64,000 nucleotides of DNA from an uncultured Bacilli bacterium (lineage in GTDB: Bacteria; Bacillota_I; Bacilli_A; RF39; UBA660). The stretch lies in assembly GCA_934098515.1 (NCBI GenBank), contig CAKOOK010000003.1, forward strand, positions 1-64,000. Direction: 5' to 3'. The notes below the pieces were generated by a model. That model ran no database searches. It was not told the DNA's origin and saw nothing but the letters and a program-made list of their open reading frames with translations. The translations under genes were made by a program, and so were the position numbers. Within the stretch, counting starts at the first letter, position 1. Each line of letters begins with the position of its first letter. Positions 8,341 through 17,149 of the stretch are shown piece by piece.

Positions 8341-9924
8341 TTACATATTTATTATGAATGGTGAACTACTAGTTCCATCACCAGTTACGTTGGTCGTCGA
8401 CTTAAGAGAAATTGAAGGACGAACGCCGTAGGCGTTGCCCACGCCGCTGTTGTCGAAGTTGCCATAGATGGCGAAAACGAACCAAACGTAAGCGTAGCGG
8501 CCAATGAAGTAGCTAGGAGACAAAGAACACCAATTATCACTTGTAGCATTTTCTTGTAAATATGTAGTAGTATTTCCTGTTCCTATAGCATATCCTGCAT
8601 ACGCTAATTCATCTGCTGTTATTAATCCTACCTTTGATGTTATTTTACTTAACTCTCCATTACATATTAAACTAGGACCAGTGCCTCCAGCACTATTACT
8701 TTTACTTGATAATCTTTGTGTGGTGCCATAATATGTCTTGTTTGTGCCATATCCAAGTCCTGTTGGAGTTCCTCCGGACAACGGATTATAAGTAGTATCC
8801 GTCACATTTGTTTTATCATTACACCATACAGTATCATCTATTACTTTTTCATAATCTTTAAGATTATTCTTATCATACCAAGCCTCTAAATTAGTTAGTA
8901 TCGTACTTTTATTGGTATTTGCATGTGTAGCTTCATATGTACTAGAGCCTGGTGTTCCATACTTAAATCCTACATAAGCATTGTCATTATCGTTTGAATT
9001 AAATGCACTTGTATATGTAGTACCAGAGTATCTAGCAAATGCTGCATTATCATTATTATTTGCTGGATCACAAGGATTAGCTGCTCCGGCAGTATTATCA
9101 TTATGTAAAATAAGTTTTACTGAACCATCTCCACCAACTCTTACTATTCTCCAGCACTTATTAGCAAACTGTACATAGTTATTTGTTACAGCTCCTCTAA
9201 AATAATAGCTTGTTCCATAATCATCTTCTGCACTTGCAAGTAATGCCTCACTAGCAGTAGATATTGCTGCTCCTGGTGTAGTTATTGGAGTCTTTACTTC
9301 ATTTTTTGCTAGTATTGCTTCACTTAAAGTAGGAACATATTCTGCAGCAACTACACTAACAACTATCTTACCTTTCCAAGTTTTATTTAAACCTTGTTCA
9401 TTAGTTGTTTCTGAATCTAACCAAAGTCTTAAATCAAAAGATTTTGCTTCTTTATTTTTAAGTCCTGTAGTTTTTAGTACATATCCCTCTGTATTAGTAT
9501 CTACTTCCCCTAAAGAAAGTGTACTCAAGATTACTGAACTGCCATCATTAGTCCCTTTAGTTGATAAATTAGTTTTAACATAATTATCTTTTAAATAAGC
9601 AGTGTTAGTACTAGTTCTATATTCACTAACTAGTGCTATAGTTACTTTAACATAACTATCACAATTATTAGTTAATGTAAAAGTAAATGGTGATTGTTTA
9701 AGTCCATCTTCATCACTTATTGGAAAAGCATCAGATAATACTATTTCACTTGTTTCTTCTGTTAAAGTAGTATCTAAACAAGTTCTTGTACCAATAACAT
9801 TACTATTAGTTTGAGTTTTAGTAATTCTATAATAAGCATAAGTTACTCCAATAAGTACTAATACAGTTACAAGTAATCCATATAAAATTGTTCTTTTCTT
9901 CTTTTCTTTCTCTATAATATCCAT
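8341..9924 (-). CDS. Intact DGR-type variable surface protein (TasA-like anchor domain plus lectin-like domain)
   Basis: At 527 residues this is the best intact member of the family of four. It has a lysine-rich cytoplasmic start, a transmembrane helix at about residues 11-31 ending GVTYAYY, and a SipW/TasA-like beta domain to about residue 195 (TCLDT, PFTFTLTNNCDSY, FDLRLWLDSE). An SEAILAKNEVKTP linker leads to a C-terminal domain with YYFRGAV, FANKCWRIVR, LQENAT and a lectin-like end SLSP...GVRPSISL. The variable segment is in the last ~60 residues. Start ATG 9924 follows GTAGGTGAGG; the upstream GTG is less likely. Family knowledge: DGR targets usually display a C-type-lectin fold at the surface for ligand binding. 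The ligand is unknown. Confidence 0.75.
   Translation of the reverse strand: MDIIEKEKKKRTILYGLLVTVLVLIGVTYAYYRITKTQTNSNVIGTRTCLDTTLTEETSEIVLSDAFPISDEDGLKQSPFTFTLTNNCDSYVKVTIALVSEYRTSTNTAYLKDNYVKTNLSTKGTNDGSSVILSTLSLGEVDTNTEGYVLKTTGLKNKEAKSFDLRLWLDSETTNEQGLNKTWKGKIVVSVVAAEYVPTLSEAILAKNEVKTPITTPGAAISTASEALLASAEDDYGTSYYFRGAVTNNYVQFANKCWRIVRVGGDGSVKLILHNDNTAGAANPCDPANNNDNAAFARYSGTTYTSAFNSNDNDNAYVGFKYGTPGSSTYEATHANTNKSTILTNLEAWYDKNNLKDYEKVIDDTVWCNDKTNVTDTTYNPLSGGTPTGLGYGTNKTYYGTTQRLSSKSNSAGGTGPSLICNGELSKITSKVGLITADELAYAGYAIGTGNTTTYLQENATSDNWCSLSPSYFIGRYAYVWFVFAIYGNFDNSGVGNAYGVRPSISLKSTTNVTGDGTSSSPFIINM
8416..8514 (-). other. DGR-type variable region 2 (clearest copy)
   Basis: Between the CCT of SLSP and the CGT CCT of VRP, 23 of 30 codons end in C (AGC, TAC, TTC, CGC, GCC, ATC, AAC, GAC), whereas neighbouring codons mostly end in A or T. 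Fixed codons GGC, GCT, GTT TGG and CGT CCT match the other copies. This is what random replacement of A in a template rich in AAC would give. No template repeat is seen in this window. Confidence 0.7.
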
Positions 9925-10004
9925 TAGCCTCACCTACTATAAACAATTATAAATGATAAGTATCTTTTAATCAAGGCTCTTTAATTTAATTTAATGAAAA
10001 TTAT

Positions 10005-10041
10005 AAAAAAAAGATAACTTCATGATATCAATAGTTGTCTT
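10005..10041 (-). terminator. Terminator-like hairpin downstream of the AlbA_2 gene and its repeat array
   Basis: On the minus strand, arms AAGACAACT and AGTTATCTT (one mismatch) around a 13-base loop are followed by about eight T. The surrounding 9934-10280 gap also holds three short CTTAAAT-type direct repeats (10044-10078) and the tandem array at 10174-10277. I see no gene in it. Confidence 0.5.
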
Positions 10042-10173
10042 ACTTAAATCTTGCTTAAATCCTACTTAAATTAATTTTTATAATACATCTAATTTCTTTA
10101 TAATAATGATTATTAAAACAACATTATAACTTTACCAAAAACCTATAAAATTATTTGACATTTACATTTAAAA

Positions 10174-10277
10174 GCAGCAAAAAACCTGCAAAAAGCTGCA
10201 AAAAGCTGCAAAAAGCAGCAAAAAGTAGCAAAAAGTAGCAAAAAAGTGGCAAAAAAGTGGCAAAAAAGTAGCAAACT
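10174..10277. repeat. Tandem 10-11 bp repeat, about ten units
   Basis: Plus-strand units follow GYNGCAAAAA(A), for example GCTGCAAAAA, GTAGCAAAAA and GTGGCAAAAAA, and they drift gradually along the array. It begins right at the stop codon of the AlbA_2 gene. There the last unit forms the hairpin AGTAGCAAA/TTTGCTACT, so on the minus strand each unit looks like a terminator 3' arm plus T tract. It may have grown by slippage from a terminator. Confidence 0.85.
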
Positions 10278-10280
10278 TTG

Positions 10281-11942
10281 CTACTTCACTTTCCAACATG
10301 AACCACCTAACTCAGCATCATTATAAATTTTGCCTTGCTTTTTTAAGATATTTAGTAAATATCTAACCCTATTAATTTTACCAATTTCATCTAATGAATT
10401 AGGTAACTTATCTTTAAGTAAAGAAATAATTTCTTTTCTACTTGCTGAACCATATTCTTTTATATATTTAATTATTAGTTCCATATAAAACTCATTTTCT
10501 AATCCAGAATTATAAACATACTCTTCTTTCTTTTCAGTTAAACTAGCAAGACTTGATGAAATATAAATATTTGGATATCTTCCTTCAATTAAATTATCTT
10601 TTTTTAGATAATCACTTTGCTGTTTGCTTATCGGGTATCTCTTTTGTAATCTATCAAGTAATATTATTGCACTAATATCTAAGTTTGTTCTTTCAAACAA
10701 CAATCTACTATAATTTTCATCAATTATTTTTCCATATAATGTTACAATAACACGATTAGGATTACTTAAATCATAATCAGGCATTGGAAAATATTTTTTC
10801 TTTTGAATATCATATACTCGTTTAATTCCACTACCAACTGTATCTATCATATTCAAATTAACCATCGCACTTATTAAAAATGGATTCCTATAATATGGAG
10901 AAGAATATCCATCTTTTAAAACATTCTCAATTGTTTCCGGAATAAAACTACCTTCATTTATGATCATCAATCTATCTGAATATTCAATTATATTAATGTT
11001 TCCATGAAGTCTGTAATCTTGATGAGCAATACAATTATTAATTAACTCACGAAGAATATAATTATCATACTTATCTACTTCATAAGGAAATAAAGTTGCA
11101 TCACTAATCATGTATCTATACTTTAAATTTCTAATCTTAGATTTTATTTTATCAATATTAATAATAAAAGGTATTCCAAAATGTTCATAATCAATCACAT
11201 TAAAATCATCATAAAGTTTCCACGTCATTCGTGGAATATATCCTTCCATCAAATAGTCATAATCACTATTTCCTAAAAGCAACATACAAGCCATAGTTAT
11301 CTTATTATTAATTGTTAATCTCGCTTTATTTAAAAATTGAGTATCAGTCAAATTATCAACTTCATCTATTAAATTATCATCTTTATGTTTAACTTTAAAT
11401 TGTTCTCTAGCAACTTTAATCGCATCTTTATCAAGATTATCTATTGTAGCTTCTTCAAGAACTTGTCTTGACCAATCATAATTTATAGTAGTTTTAATTT
11501 GTTCAATCTTATTTAGTGATAAAGGAGATAATGACTCGCCTATTCTTCCATAAGGAAAGCCTTTCCAATTAATTGGTGTTCCAGAGGCGGCTGGTACTTG
11601 AAACATTATCACTCTTTTACCATTAACAACTATCGTATAAATTTCAATAAAACTTATATTATCCGTAGTATTGTCAGAAATTTGTTTTTTCACCTTATTA
11701 AAATCATTATCTATGCAATAATTAGTACTAGTTAACTCATGTGTTTTATCATCAACACCAAATATTATCCAAGAATAAAGTTTGTTTTTTAAATTAGCTT
11801 CATTACCTAAAGCCGAGAAATATTTTCCTAAGGTATCAACATCAAAATTATTTTTAGCTCTTTTAAACTCAACACATTCATTTTCAGAAACTTTTAATAG
11901 ATTACTTAATATTACAAGTAGCTCCTCAGTTGTCTTATACAA
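10281..11942 (-). CDS. AlbA_2 (Schlafen-like) DNA-binding/ATPase-type protein
   Basis: The N-terminal ~150 residues carry the AlbA_2/divergent AAA-4 signature (ECVEFKRA, FGVDD, GFPYGRIGESL). The middle has a GHKL-like segment RELINNCIAHQDYR and IIEYSDRLMIINEGSF. The C-terminus looks like a winged helix (SASRKEIISLLKDKLPN...RVRYLLNILKKQGKI). Such proteins are transcriptional regulators or defence and mobile-element accessories. I prefer TTG 11942, four bases after GAGGTGAT, over GTG 11951, which lies inside the RBS. Its leader resembles that of the RhuM genes at 62 kb. It is probably accessory; the DNA target is unknown. Confidence 0.75.
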   Translation of the reverse strand: MYKTTEELLVILSNLLKVSENECVEFKRAKNNFDVDTLGKYFSALGNEANLKNKLYSWIIFGVDDKTHELTSTNYCIDNDFNKVKKQISDNTTDNISFIEIYTIVVNGKRVIMFQVPAASGTPINWKGFPYGRIGESLSPLSLNKIEQIKTTINYDWSRQVLEEATIDNLDKDAIKVAREQFKVKHKDDNLIDEVDNLTDTQFLNKARLTINNKITMACMLLLGNSDYDYLMEGYIPRMTWKLYDDFNVIDYEHFGIPFIINIDKIKSKIRNLKYRYMISDATLFPYEVDKYDNYILRELINNCIAHQDYRLHGNINIIEYSDRLMIINEGSFIPETIENVLKDGYSSPYYRNPFLISAMVNLNMIDTVGSGIKRVYDIQKKKYFPMPDYDLSNPNRVIVTLYGKIIDENYSRLLFERTNLDISAIILLDRLQKRYPISKQQSDYLKKDNLIEGRYPNIYISSSLASLTEKKEEYVYNSGLENEFYMELIIKYIKEYGSASRKEIISLLKDKLPNSLDEIGKINRVRYLLNILKKQGKIYNDAELGGSCWKVK

Positions 11943-11950
11943 ACTTATCA

Positions 11951-11999
11951 CCTCTATTAGTTATTGTTGTAAGAACATCCCGGATTTCCTTTTTATTTT
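11951..11999 (-). promoter_or_regulatory. Leader element shared with the RhuM/Fic genes
   Basis: On the minus strand this leader has AAATAAAAAGGAAAT and TTACAACAATAA about 11 bases apart just before the RBS. The leaders of the genes at 62216 and 62701 contain AAAAGGAAAT and TTACAACAATAAATAATAGG at nearly the same spacing. The genes themselves are unrelated. A shared operator or a common insertion history is inferred. Confidence 0.45.
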
Positions 12000-12048
12000 T
12001 TTAATAAAATGAAAAACTAGCAGAAAATTTTTGATTTATACTCATATT

Positions 12049-12079
12049 AAAAGAACCCAAAGTTTCTAACTCTGAGTTC
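12049..12079 (-). terminator. Terminator of the pseudopilin operon
   Basis: A 12-bp stem (GAACTCAGAGTT pairing with AACTTTGGGTTC, with G-U pairs) and a three-base loop are followed by TTTT on the minus strand. It overlaps the end of the 1345-residue pilin-like gene. Confidence 0.75.
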
Positions 12080-15000
12080 CATCATTTGTTTCTACTGTTA
12101 TATCATAATCTGTATCATAATAATAATTACTAAATAAGACACTTGAATTATTAATTACTTTTCTTATACCTAACTCTCCTCTACCATATATAGCATTTCT
12201 TTCAATAGATTTAACACTATAAGTTAAAGTTACCGTCTTAAGTATAATATTATTCATTAAAGCATAACTACTAATATTTTCTGCATCTATTACATATTCT
12301 AACTTCTCATAATAACTAGGAACACTTATTAAAGTCGTACCATCCTTATTAAACAAAACTCCATCTTTACTACTATAATTATTATTATCAGCACTAACTA
12401 TAAATTTATTTATATTTAAGTTTATTCTAGACTCTATACTAGTAACTGAGCTTGGTACGCTAATATTCATCTTCTTATCATCAGCACTTACTAATCCATT
12501 TAATGCATCATATATAATTCTCGTAGTCCCTTCTCTAATCAGTACATCACCTTCAAGTTTATCTGGCACTAAAATAAGAACTTCACCATTATATAATATA
12601 TTATTTTCTACTTCTAAAGTACTTGCTTTTATTTCTTTAAAGTTAACACCTCTAAATGGTGCTATACCTACATAAGCATTTCCTATATCAGCACTTTCTC
12701 CTTTAAAGTTATAAAATGCATAATCTCCAATAGTTTGAACACTTCTAGGAATAACAATATTACCTAAATTACTATCTATAAAAGCATAGTCTTTAATATA
12801 CTGTAGTCCTTCATTAAATGTTACATTACTTAAACTAGTATTTGTACTAAAAGCATACTGTTCAATAGTTCTAACTGCACTTCCTATAGTAACACTTGCT
12901 AAATCTAAATTATTAGCAAATGCTCTCTTACCAATCGTTTCACTATTAACATTAAGCATCTTTAAACTAGTACTTTCAAAAGCCGATGTTCCAATAGATT
13001 TAACACTTGATGGAATATTAATATTAGTAATACCAGTTCCATAAAATGCATTATTACCAATACTACTAACATTATTCCCAATAACAATATTATTAATTTG
13101 GCTCGCATAATTATCCCAAGGAGCACTTGTAAAATCTTCCATCTCTCCACTACCATACACACTTAATGTATAGCCATTACTTCCGTCTATATCTTTATTA
13201 TCATACAAGAATGCTATTACATCTTCTTTATTATTCTTACCTATCTTATAATAATCTACATATTCATATTCAGCACTAACTATCTCACTAGAAATAACTC
13301 TTTTATTAACTAAACCATAAGTATCACTTATAGCTCCTTCACTTAAAGTTAGACTAAATGGTCCATAATAATTATTTGCTTTTAATACAATCTCAAATCT
13401 ATAACCATTACTTATATCAGCTACCTTTTTAACACTATCTACAACTACTCCACTACCAGTACTAATCATTCCCTTATTAATAGAATCACTATCTAGTCCT
13501 CCACCAATATCAGTACAATTTAAATATGCCTTACCAGTTTTATATATATCTCTTGGTACATCTGTAAATAAACAACTAGGTACTGGATTATCTGCTATTG
13601 CATAGTAAGTTGTCCCTTTATTTCTATTATTAATAGTAATCTTACTTCCAATACTTTTAATATTATCACCACTAGGACTTGTACTCCAACCTTTTTTCGT
13701 TATACCATCAGGAACATCAAAATCAGGTAAAGTAACTGAGCACCCAAACCCTAGTACACTCTCTGTACAAGTAAGCGTTGTCTCATTTAAACTTCCATAA
13801 GTTCCCCCATTTAAATTAATCTGAAATACATTAGTAACATAAATAGGTATTCTAAGTTCTCCGCAATCTGCACCTTTAATAACTAAATAAGTAGTTCCAG
13901 TTCTGTATGATCTTATCTTTATCTTATCAGTAAACACCTTATTAATATTATCAGGCTCATATGAGAAATTACTTCTTGATACTACATTAACACTAGCAGT
14001 CCAGCTATTACTAACACTATAACTTAATTTACCAGTAGCAGCATAACTAATCGTAATCTCTGCACTTTCCTTATTAACGCCTAAAGTAATTGAGTTAACA
14101 TTACTCTTTAAAGAATAAACATTATAATCTAATTCAGCAAGTCTATTACCATTATTTTCCCTTAAAAAGATTATTGCTTTTCCTGTATTAGTTCTACCTA
14201 ACTTATAAGGTAAATTAATATTATACTGTTCACTAGTAACATTATGTCTTATAAGTGTTACTCCACCATACTTACCACCATTACTAGCACAATTATTAGT
14301 TAAATTAATTGCTGGCTGATTAGGATTACTACCTAAATCTACTAAATAATAATCACTCATACTATCAAATACTATATTATTCTTCTTGCTATCACAAACT
14401 CTTCCACTAGCATCTAACACCCCTAAATTAATACCATGAATTGTTATTGTATTATTACTAAGACCAGATTCTACATCCTTACATATCTTAGTAACCGTCT
14501 CATTATTCTCTTTAAAATATAAACTAGTCTTATAAATAACTGGAATATATATATCTAAAGAACCATCTTTCTCACTTCTAACATTAACCTTAAAATCTTC
14601 TACATTATCATAAATATCTTCACCACTAGTAGTTTCTAAAATAACAGTATCATTTTCCATATGACAATTTAAATAATCAGTATTTTCTACATATCCACCA
14701 TAAGTACTTTTCTTATAAACAGTACAAGTAAAATCATTACTAGAGCTTCCATTTATCTTAGACTTAAACTGTGTCTTATCATTATTTTGTCTTCTTCCCC
14801 CATTAAAATATAAATACTCTGGCACCTCTGTATTATCAAGTTTAATATTAGAAACATTAACATCAAAACTAGTCTCACCACATAAAGAACCTTTAATTGT
14901 AACTTTAACACTTCCAATACCATTACCTTTTATATAAAAGTAATTCTGATTATTTAAAGTTATTGTACTTCCAAAAGAACTATTATTTGCAGATATACTA

Positions 15001-16103
15001 GCAGCACTACTATCAACTGATACAGTTAAACTTCCAGTACCACCTGCATTAAGATTAATCTTTTTAGCAGCCTCACCAACTATAACATTTGTAATATGTG
15101 TTGTAACACTTAAATCATAAACTTGTCTAATAATAGTCTTACTAATACCTGCATGATTCTCTGTTATATTAAAACTCTTTTCCCCAGTGCTAGTACCACT
15201 ACTCATATATAGAACGTCTCCCTTTATAGTAGCATTTAAATCATCACTAATCCCACTAAGAGAAAACTCTCCATAATTCCTTCCCGTAATTCTAAAAAGA
15301 TCATTAGTCAGTGTCTTCATACACATCTTAGGTGTATACCCATCAATATCATAATTAACAACATACACCCCTAAATTCATATGTCTATAAAGTTTCTTCT
15401 CCTTACTATCTTCATAATAAGTACCAATAACTCTAACTTGATAATTACCATCAGTACCACTTCCAGACTTATCATTTAAAGTAAGTATTAAATCATCACC
15501 ATCAACCTTACAAGTAAAAGGACCAGTTACTTCACAAGTAATACTTTTAAAAGTACCCTTAGTATAAATCTTAGTCTTATACTCCTCATGCGTTCCCCAA
15601 TAAAAATCTTTCTTCGTCGCATTTAAATTAAGTGAATAATTACCACTCTCACTAACTGCTGGGCATGAATAATAATCAGCATTAACATCATATAAAGTAG
15701 CACTAACTGTTATAGTATGTGGATCATAACAAAGAAGCACTTTACCATCAAGCCTTCCCCCACTAACCGGATTACCAATAAAACTAGCATCCCCCTTAGT
15801 AGTATCATACTCTAAATAACCATACCTAACTAAATCATCAACACTAACAATACAATCATCATAAGCATCCTTATTAATAGCCCCAGACTCAAGTGCATTA
15901 GTACACTTCTGATAAGTATTAATATTATCCTCACCATACTTAGAAGCACTAGTTTCAATAGTACTAATCTTAGAATTTAAAATACTCTCCTTAGTATTCT
16001 TAGATATATTAGTAACCGCTGGTATCAAAATAACCATAATAATTGAAAGAATTGTAATAACCGCAAGAAGTTCTACCATTGTAAAACCTTTATGGTCCCT
16101 CAT
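12066..16103 (-). CDS. Giant pilin-like surface protein with BspA-type leucine-rich repeats
   Basis: The 1345-residue protein begins with a type IV prepilin signal (HKGFTMVELLAVITILSI). A very long extracellular part follows, with repeated beta-sandwich modules separated by cysteines. An InlB B-repeat-like stretch (LNGGTYGSLNE..GWSTSPSG) lies near residues 765-840. The C-terminal ~350 residues are BspA-like LRR_5 repeats (SIGNNAFYGTGITNINIPSSVKSIG, IEQYAFSTNTSL, TIGDYAFYNF). Ordinary pilins have about 150 residues, so this is a pilin stem carrying an adhesin. It is last in a four-gene pseudopilin operon and ends in a strong terminator. The role is likely adhesion, but no pilus motor gene is nearby. 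Confidence 0.8.
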   Translation of the reverse strand: MRDHKGFTMVELLAVITILSIIMVILIPAVTNISKNTKESILNSKISTIETSASKYGEDNINTYQKCTNALESGAINKDAYDDCIVSVDDLVRYGYLEYDTTKGDASFIGNPVSGGRLDGKVLLCYDPHTITVSATLYDVNADYYSCPAVSESGNYSLNLNATKKDFYWGTHEEYKTKIYTKGTFKSITCEVTGPFTCKVDGDDLILTLNDKSGSGTDGNYQVRVIGTYYEDSKEKKLYRHMNLGVYVVNYDIDGYTPKMCMKTLTNDLFRITGRNYGEFSLSGISDDLNATIKGDVLYMSSGTSTGEKSFNITENHAGISKTIIRQVYDLSVTTHITNVIVGEAAKKINLNAGGTGSLTVSVDSSAASISANNSSFGSTITLNNQNYFYIKGNGIGSVKVTIKGSLCGETSFDVNVSNIKLDNTEVPEYLYFNGGRRQNNDKTQFKSKINGSSSNDFTCTVYKKSTYGGYVENTDYLNCHMENDTVILETTSGEDIYDNVEDFKVNVRSEKDGSLDIYIPVIYKTSLYFKENNETVTKICKDVESGLSNNTITIHGINLGVLDASGRVCDSKKNNIVFDSMSDYYLVDLGSNPNQPAINLTNNCASNGGKYGGVTLIRHNVTSEQYNINLPYKLGRTNTGKAIIFLRENNGNRLAELDYNVYSLKSNVNSITLGVNKESAEITISYAATGKLSYSVSNSWTASVNVVSRSNFSYEPDNINKVFTDKIKIRSYRTGTTYLVIKGADCGELRIPIYVTNVFQINLNGGTYGSLNETTLTCTESVLGFGCSVTLPDFDVPDGITKKGWSTSPSGDNIKSIGSKITINNRNKGTTYYAIADNPVPSCLFTDVPRDIYKTGKAYLNCTDIGGGLDSDSINKGMISTGSGVVVDSVKKVADISNGYRFEIVLKANNYYGPFSLTLSEGAISDTYGLVNKRVISSEIVSAEYEYVDYYKIGKNNKEDVIAFLYDNKDIDGSNGYTLSVYGSGEMEDFTSAPWDNYASQINNIVIGNNVSSIGNNAFYGTGITNINIPSSVKSIGTSAFESTSLKMLNVNSETIGKRAFANNLDLASVTIGSAVRTIEQYAFSTNTSLSNVTFNEGLQYIKDYAFIDSNLGNIVIPRSVQTIGDYAFYNFKGESADIGNAYVGIAPFRGVNFKEIKASTLEVENNILYNGEVLILVPDKLEGDVLIREGTTRIIYDALNGLVSADDKKMNISVPSSVTSIESRINLNINKFIVSADNNNYSSKDGVLFNKDGTTLISVPSYYEKLEYVIDAENISSYALMNNIILKTVTLTYSVKSIERNAIYGRGELGIRKVINNSSVLFSNYYYDTDYDITVETNDGTQS

Positions 16104-16113
16104 AAACTCACCT

Positions 16114-16638
16114 CTATTCTACTATCTTAAAATAAATATTAGATGTAAAATCATTCCCATTAGATGCAAGCATTTTAACCCTTAACTCATTAAGCCCACT
16201 ATTATTAAAAGAATTATACAGAACAAAATTTGCTTCATCTATAATTGCTCCCTCTGGAAGCTTTCGCACAAAATTACGTGCCATCTCATCACTAGTTAAA
16301 TTAGTATTAACATACTCATACTTAATATAACCAGCATCACTAGTTAAAGAAAGCCTCTTCATAATATGCTCACTTAAATTACTTTCTCTATAAGCATTAA
16401 AAGTAATAATTACGCTCTTATTACCATCTATCTCTATTTTATTAACCCCATATCTATTAATATCTGTACTTACCGCATCAATCAAAAGTGTATTTAACAC
16501 CTCAAAATCAACCTCTAACTTACTCTTTTTATATAAACCATTAACCGTAATTAATAACCTTGTAACAAAAATAAGAATAATAGATACCAGCACTATAGAC
16601 ACAATAATCTCAACAAGAGTCATTCCCTTCTTATTCAT
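16114..16638 (-). CDS. Minor pseudopilin (PilW/GspJ-like prepilin)
   Basis: About 174 residues. The N-terminus NKKGMTLVEIIVSIVLVSIILIF is a prepilin leader with an unusual GM at the cleavage site, followed by the canonical TLVE. The rest is a small globular domain with few hydrophobic stretches. ATG 16638 is used rather than upstream codons because GGTGATAG precedes it; it overlaps the stop of the gene before it by 8 bases. It is third in the operon 18070 to 12066. Minor pilins of this type prime assembly of a pilus or type II-like pseudopilus. Confidence 0.75.
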   Translation of the reverse strand: MNKKGMTLVEIIVSIVLVSIILIFVTRLLITVNGLYKKSKLEVDFEVLNTLLIDAVSTDINRYGVNKIEIDGNKSVIITFNAYRESNLSEHIMKRLSLTSDAGYIKYEYVNTNLTSDEMARNFVRKLPEGAIIDEANFVLYNSFNNSGLNELRVKMLASNGNDFTSNIYFKIVE

Positions 16639-17140
16639 CACTATCACCAAACCTTAATGAAGCATACTGATAAATAGTCGGATTACTATTATAATTATTC
16701 TCATCTTCAAACATCACAATAATTCTATATCCACTATCACTAGTAGGATCTAACTTCTTTATATAATTCTGCGTAGTAGCTTCCAAACTAGATAAATCAT
16801 TAACACTTAAATCACTAGTATCCCACTTAGTAATATATATAGAGTTTATATGCATATTACTAACCATTGCTTTAAAATAAGCATCACCCTTACCTAAACA
16901 ATCACTAGATCCCTGACAATACATATATACATCAGCACCCTCATAACCACTAAAATTACTACTCTCTAAATACTCTTTAACCAAATTAGTCTTATAAATA
17001 TACTCTGTATTATCATAATAACTCTTTCTTTGCACTGCACTAATAACATTCATATAACCCCCATAAAGCATAATTAACAATACACACAAAACAAGAATAA
17101 CAACAATAGTCTCTACCAAAACAAAACCATTCTTCTTCAT
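16631..17140 (-). CDS. Pseudopilin-like protein with type IV prepilin N-terminus
   Basis: The 169-residue protein starts MKKNGFVLVETIVVILVLCVLLIML, a prepilin-type signal: glycine, then FVLVE with glutamate at position 5, then a hydrophobic helix. The outer part has two cysteines (MYCQGSSDCLG) that may form a disulfide. RBS AAGGAGG. It is the second gene of the pseudopilin operon. It resembles minor pilins of Gram-positive type IV pilus or competence loci; the exact subtype cannot be called from sequence alone. Confidence 0.7.
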   Translation of the reverse strand: MKKNGFVLVETIVVILVLCVLLIMLYGGYMNVISAVQRKSYYDNTEYIYKTNLVKEYLESSNFSGYEGADVYMYCQGSSDCLGKGDAYFKAMVSNMHINSIYITKWDTSDLSVNDLSSLEATTQNYIKKLDPTSDSGYRIIVMFEDENNYNSNPTIYQYASLRFGDSDE

Positions 17141-17149
17141 ATTACCTCC

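Noticed and set aside
10044..10078. Three CTTAAAT-type direct repeats as a regulator site
   Set aside because: Very short and AT-rich; chance is likely in this genome.
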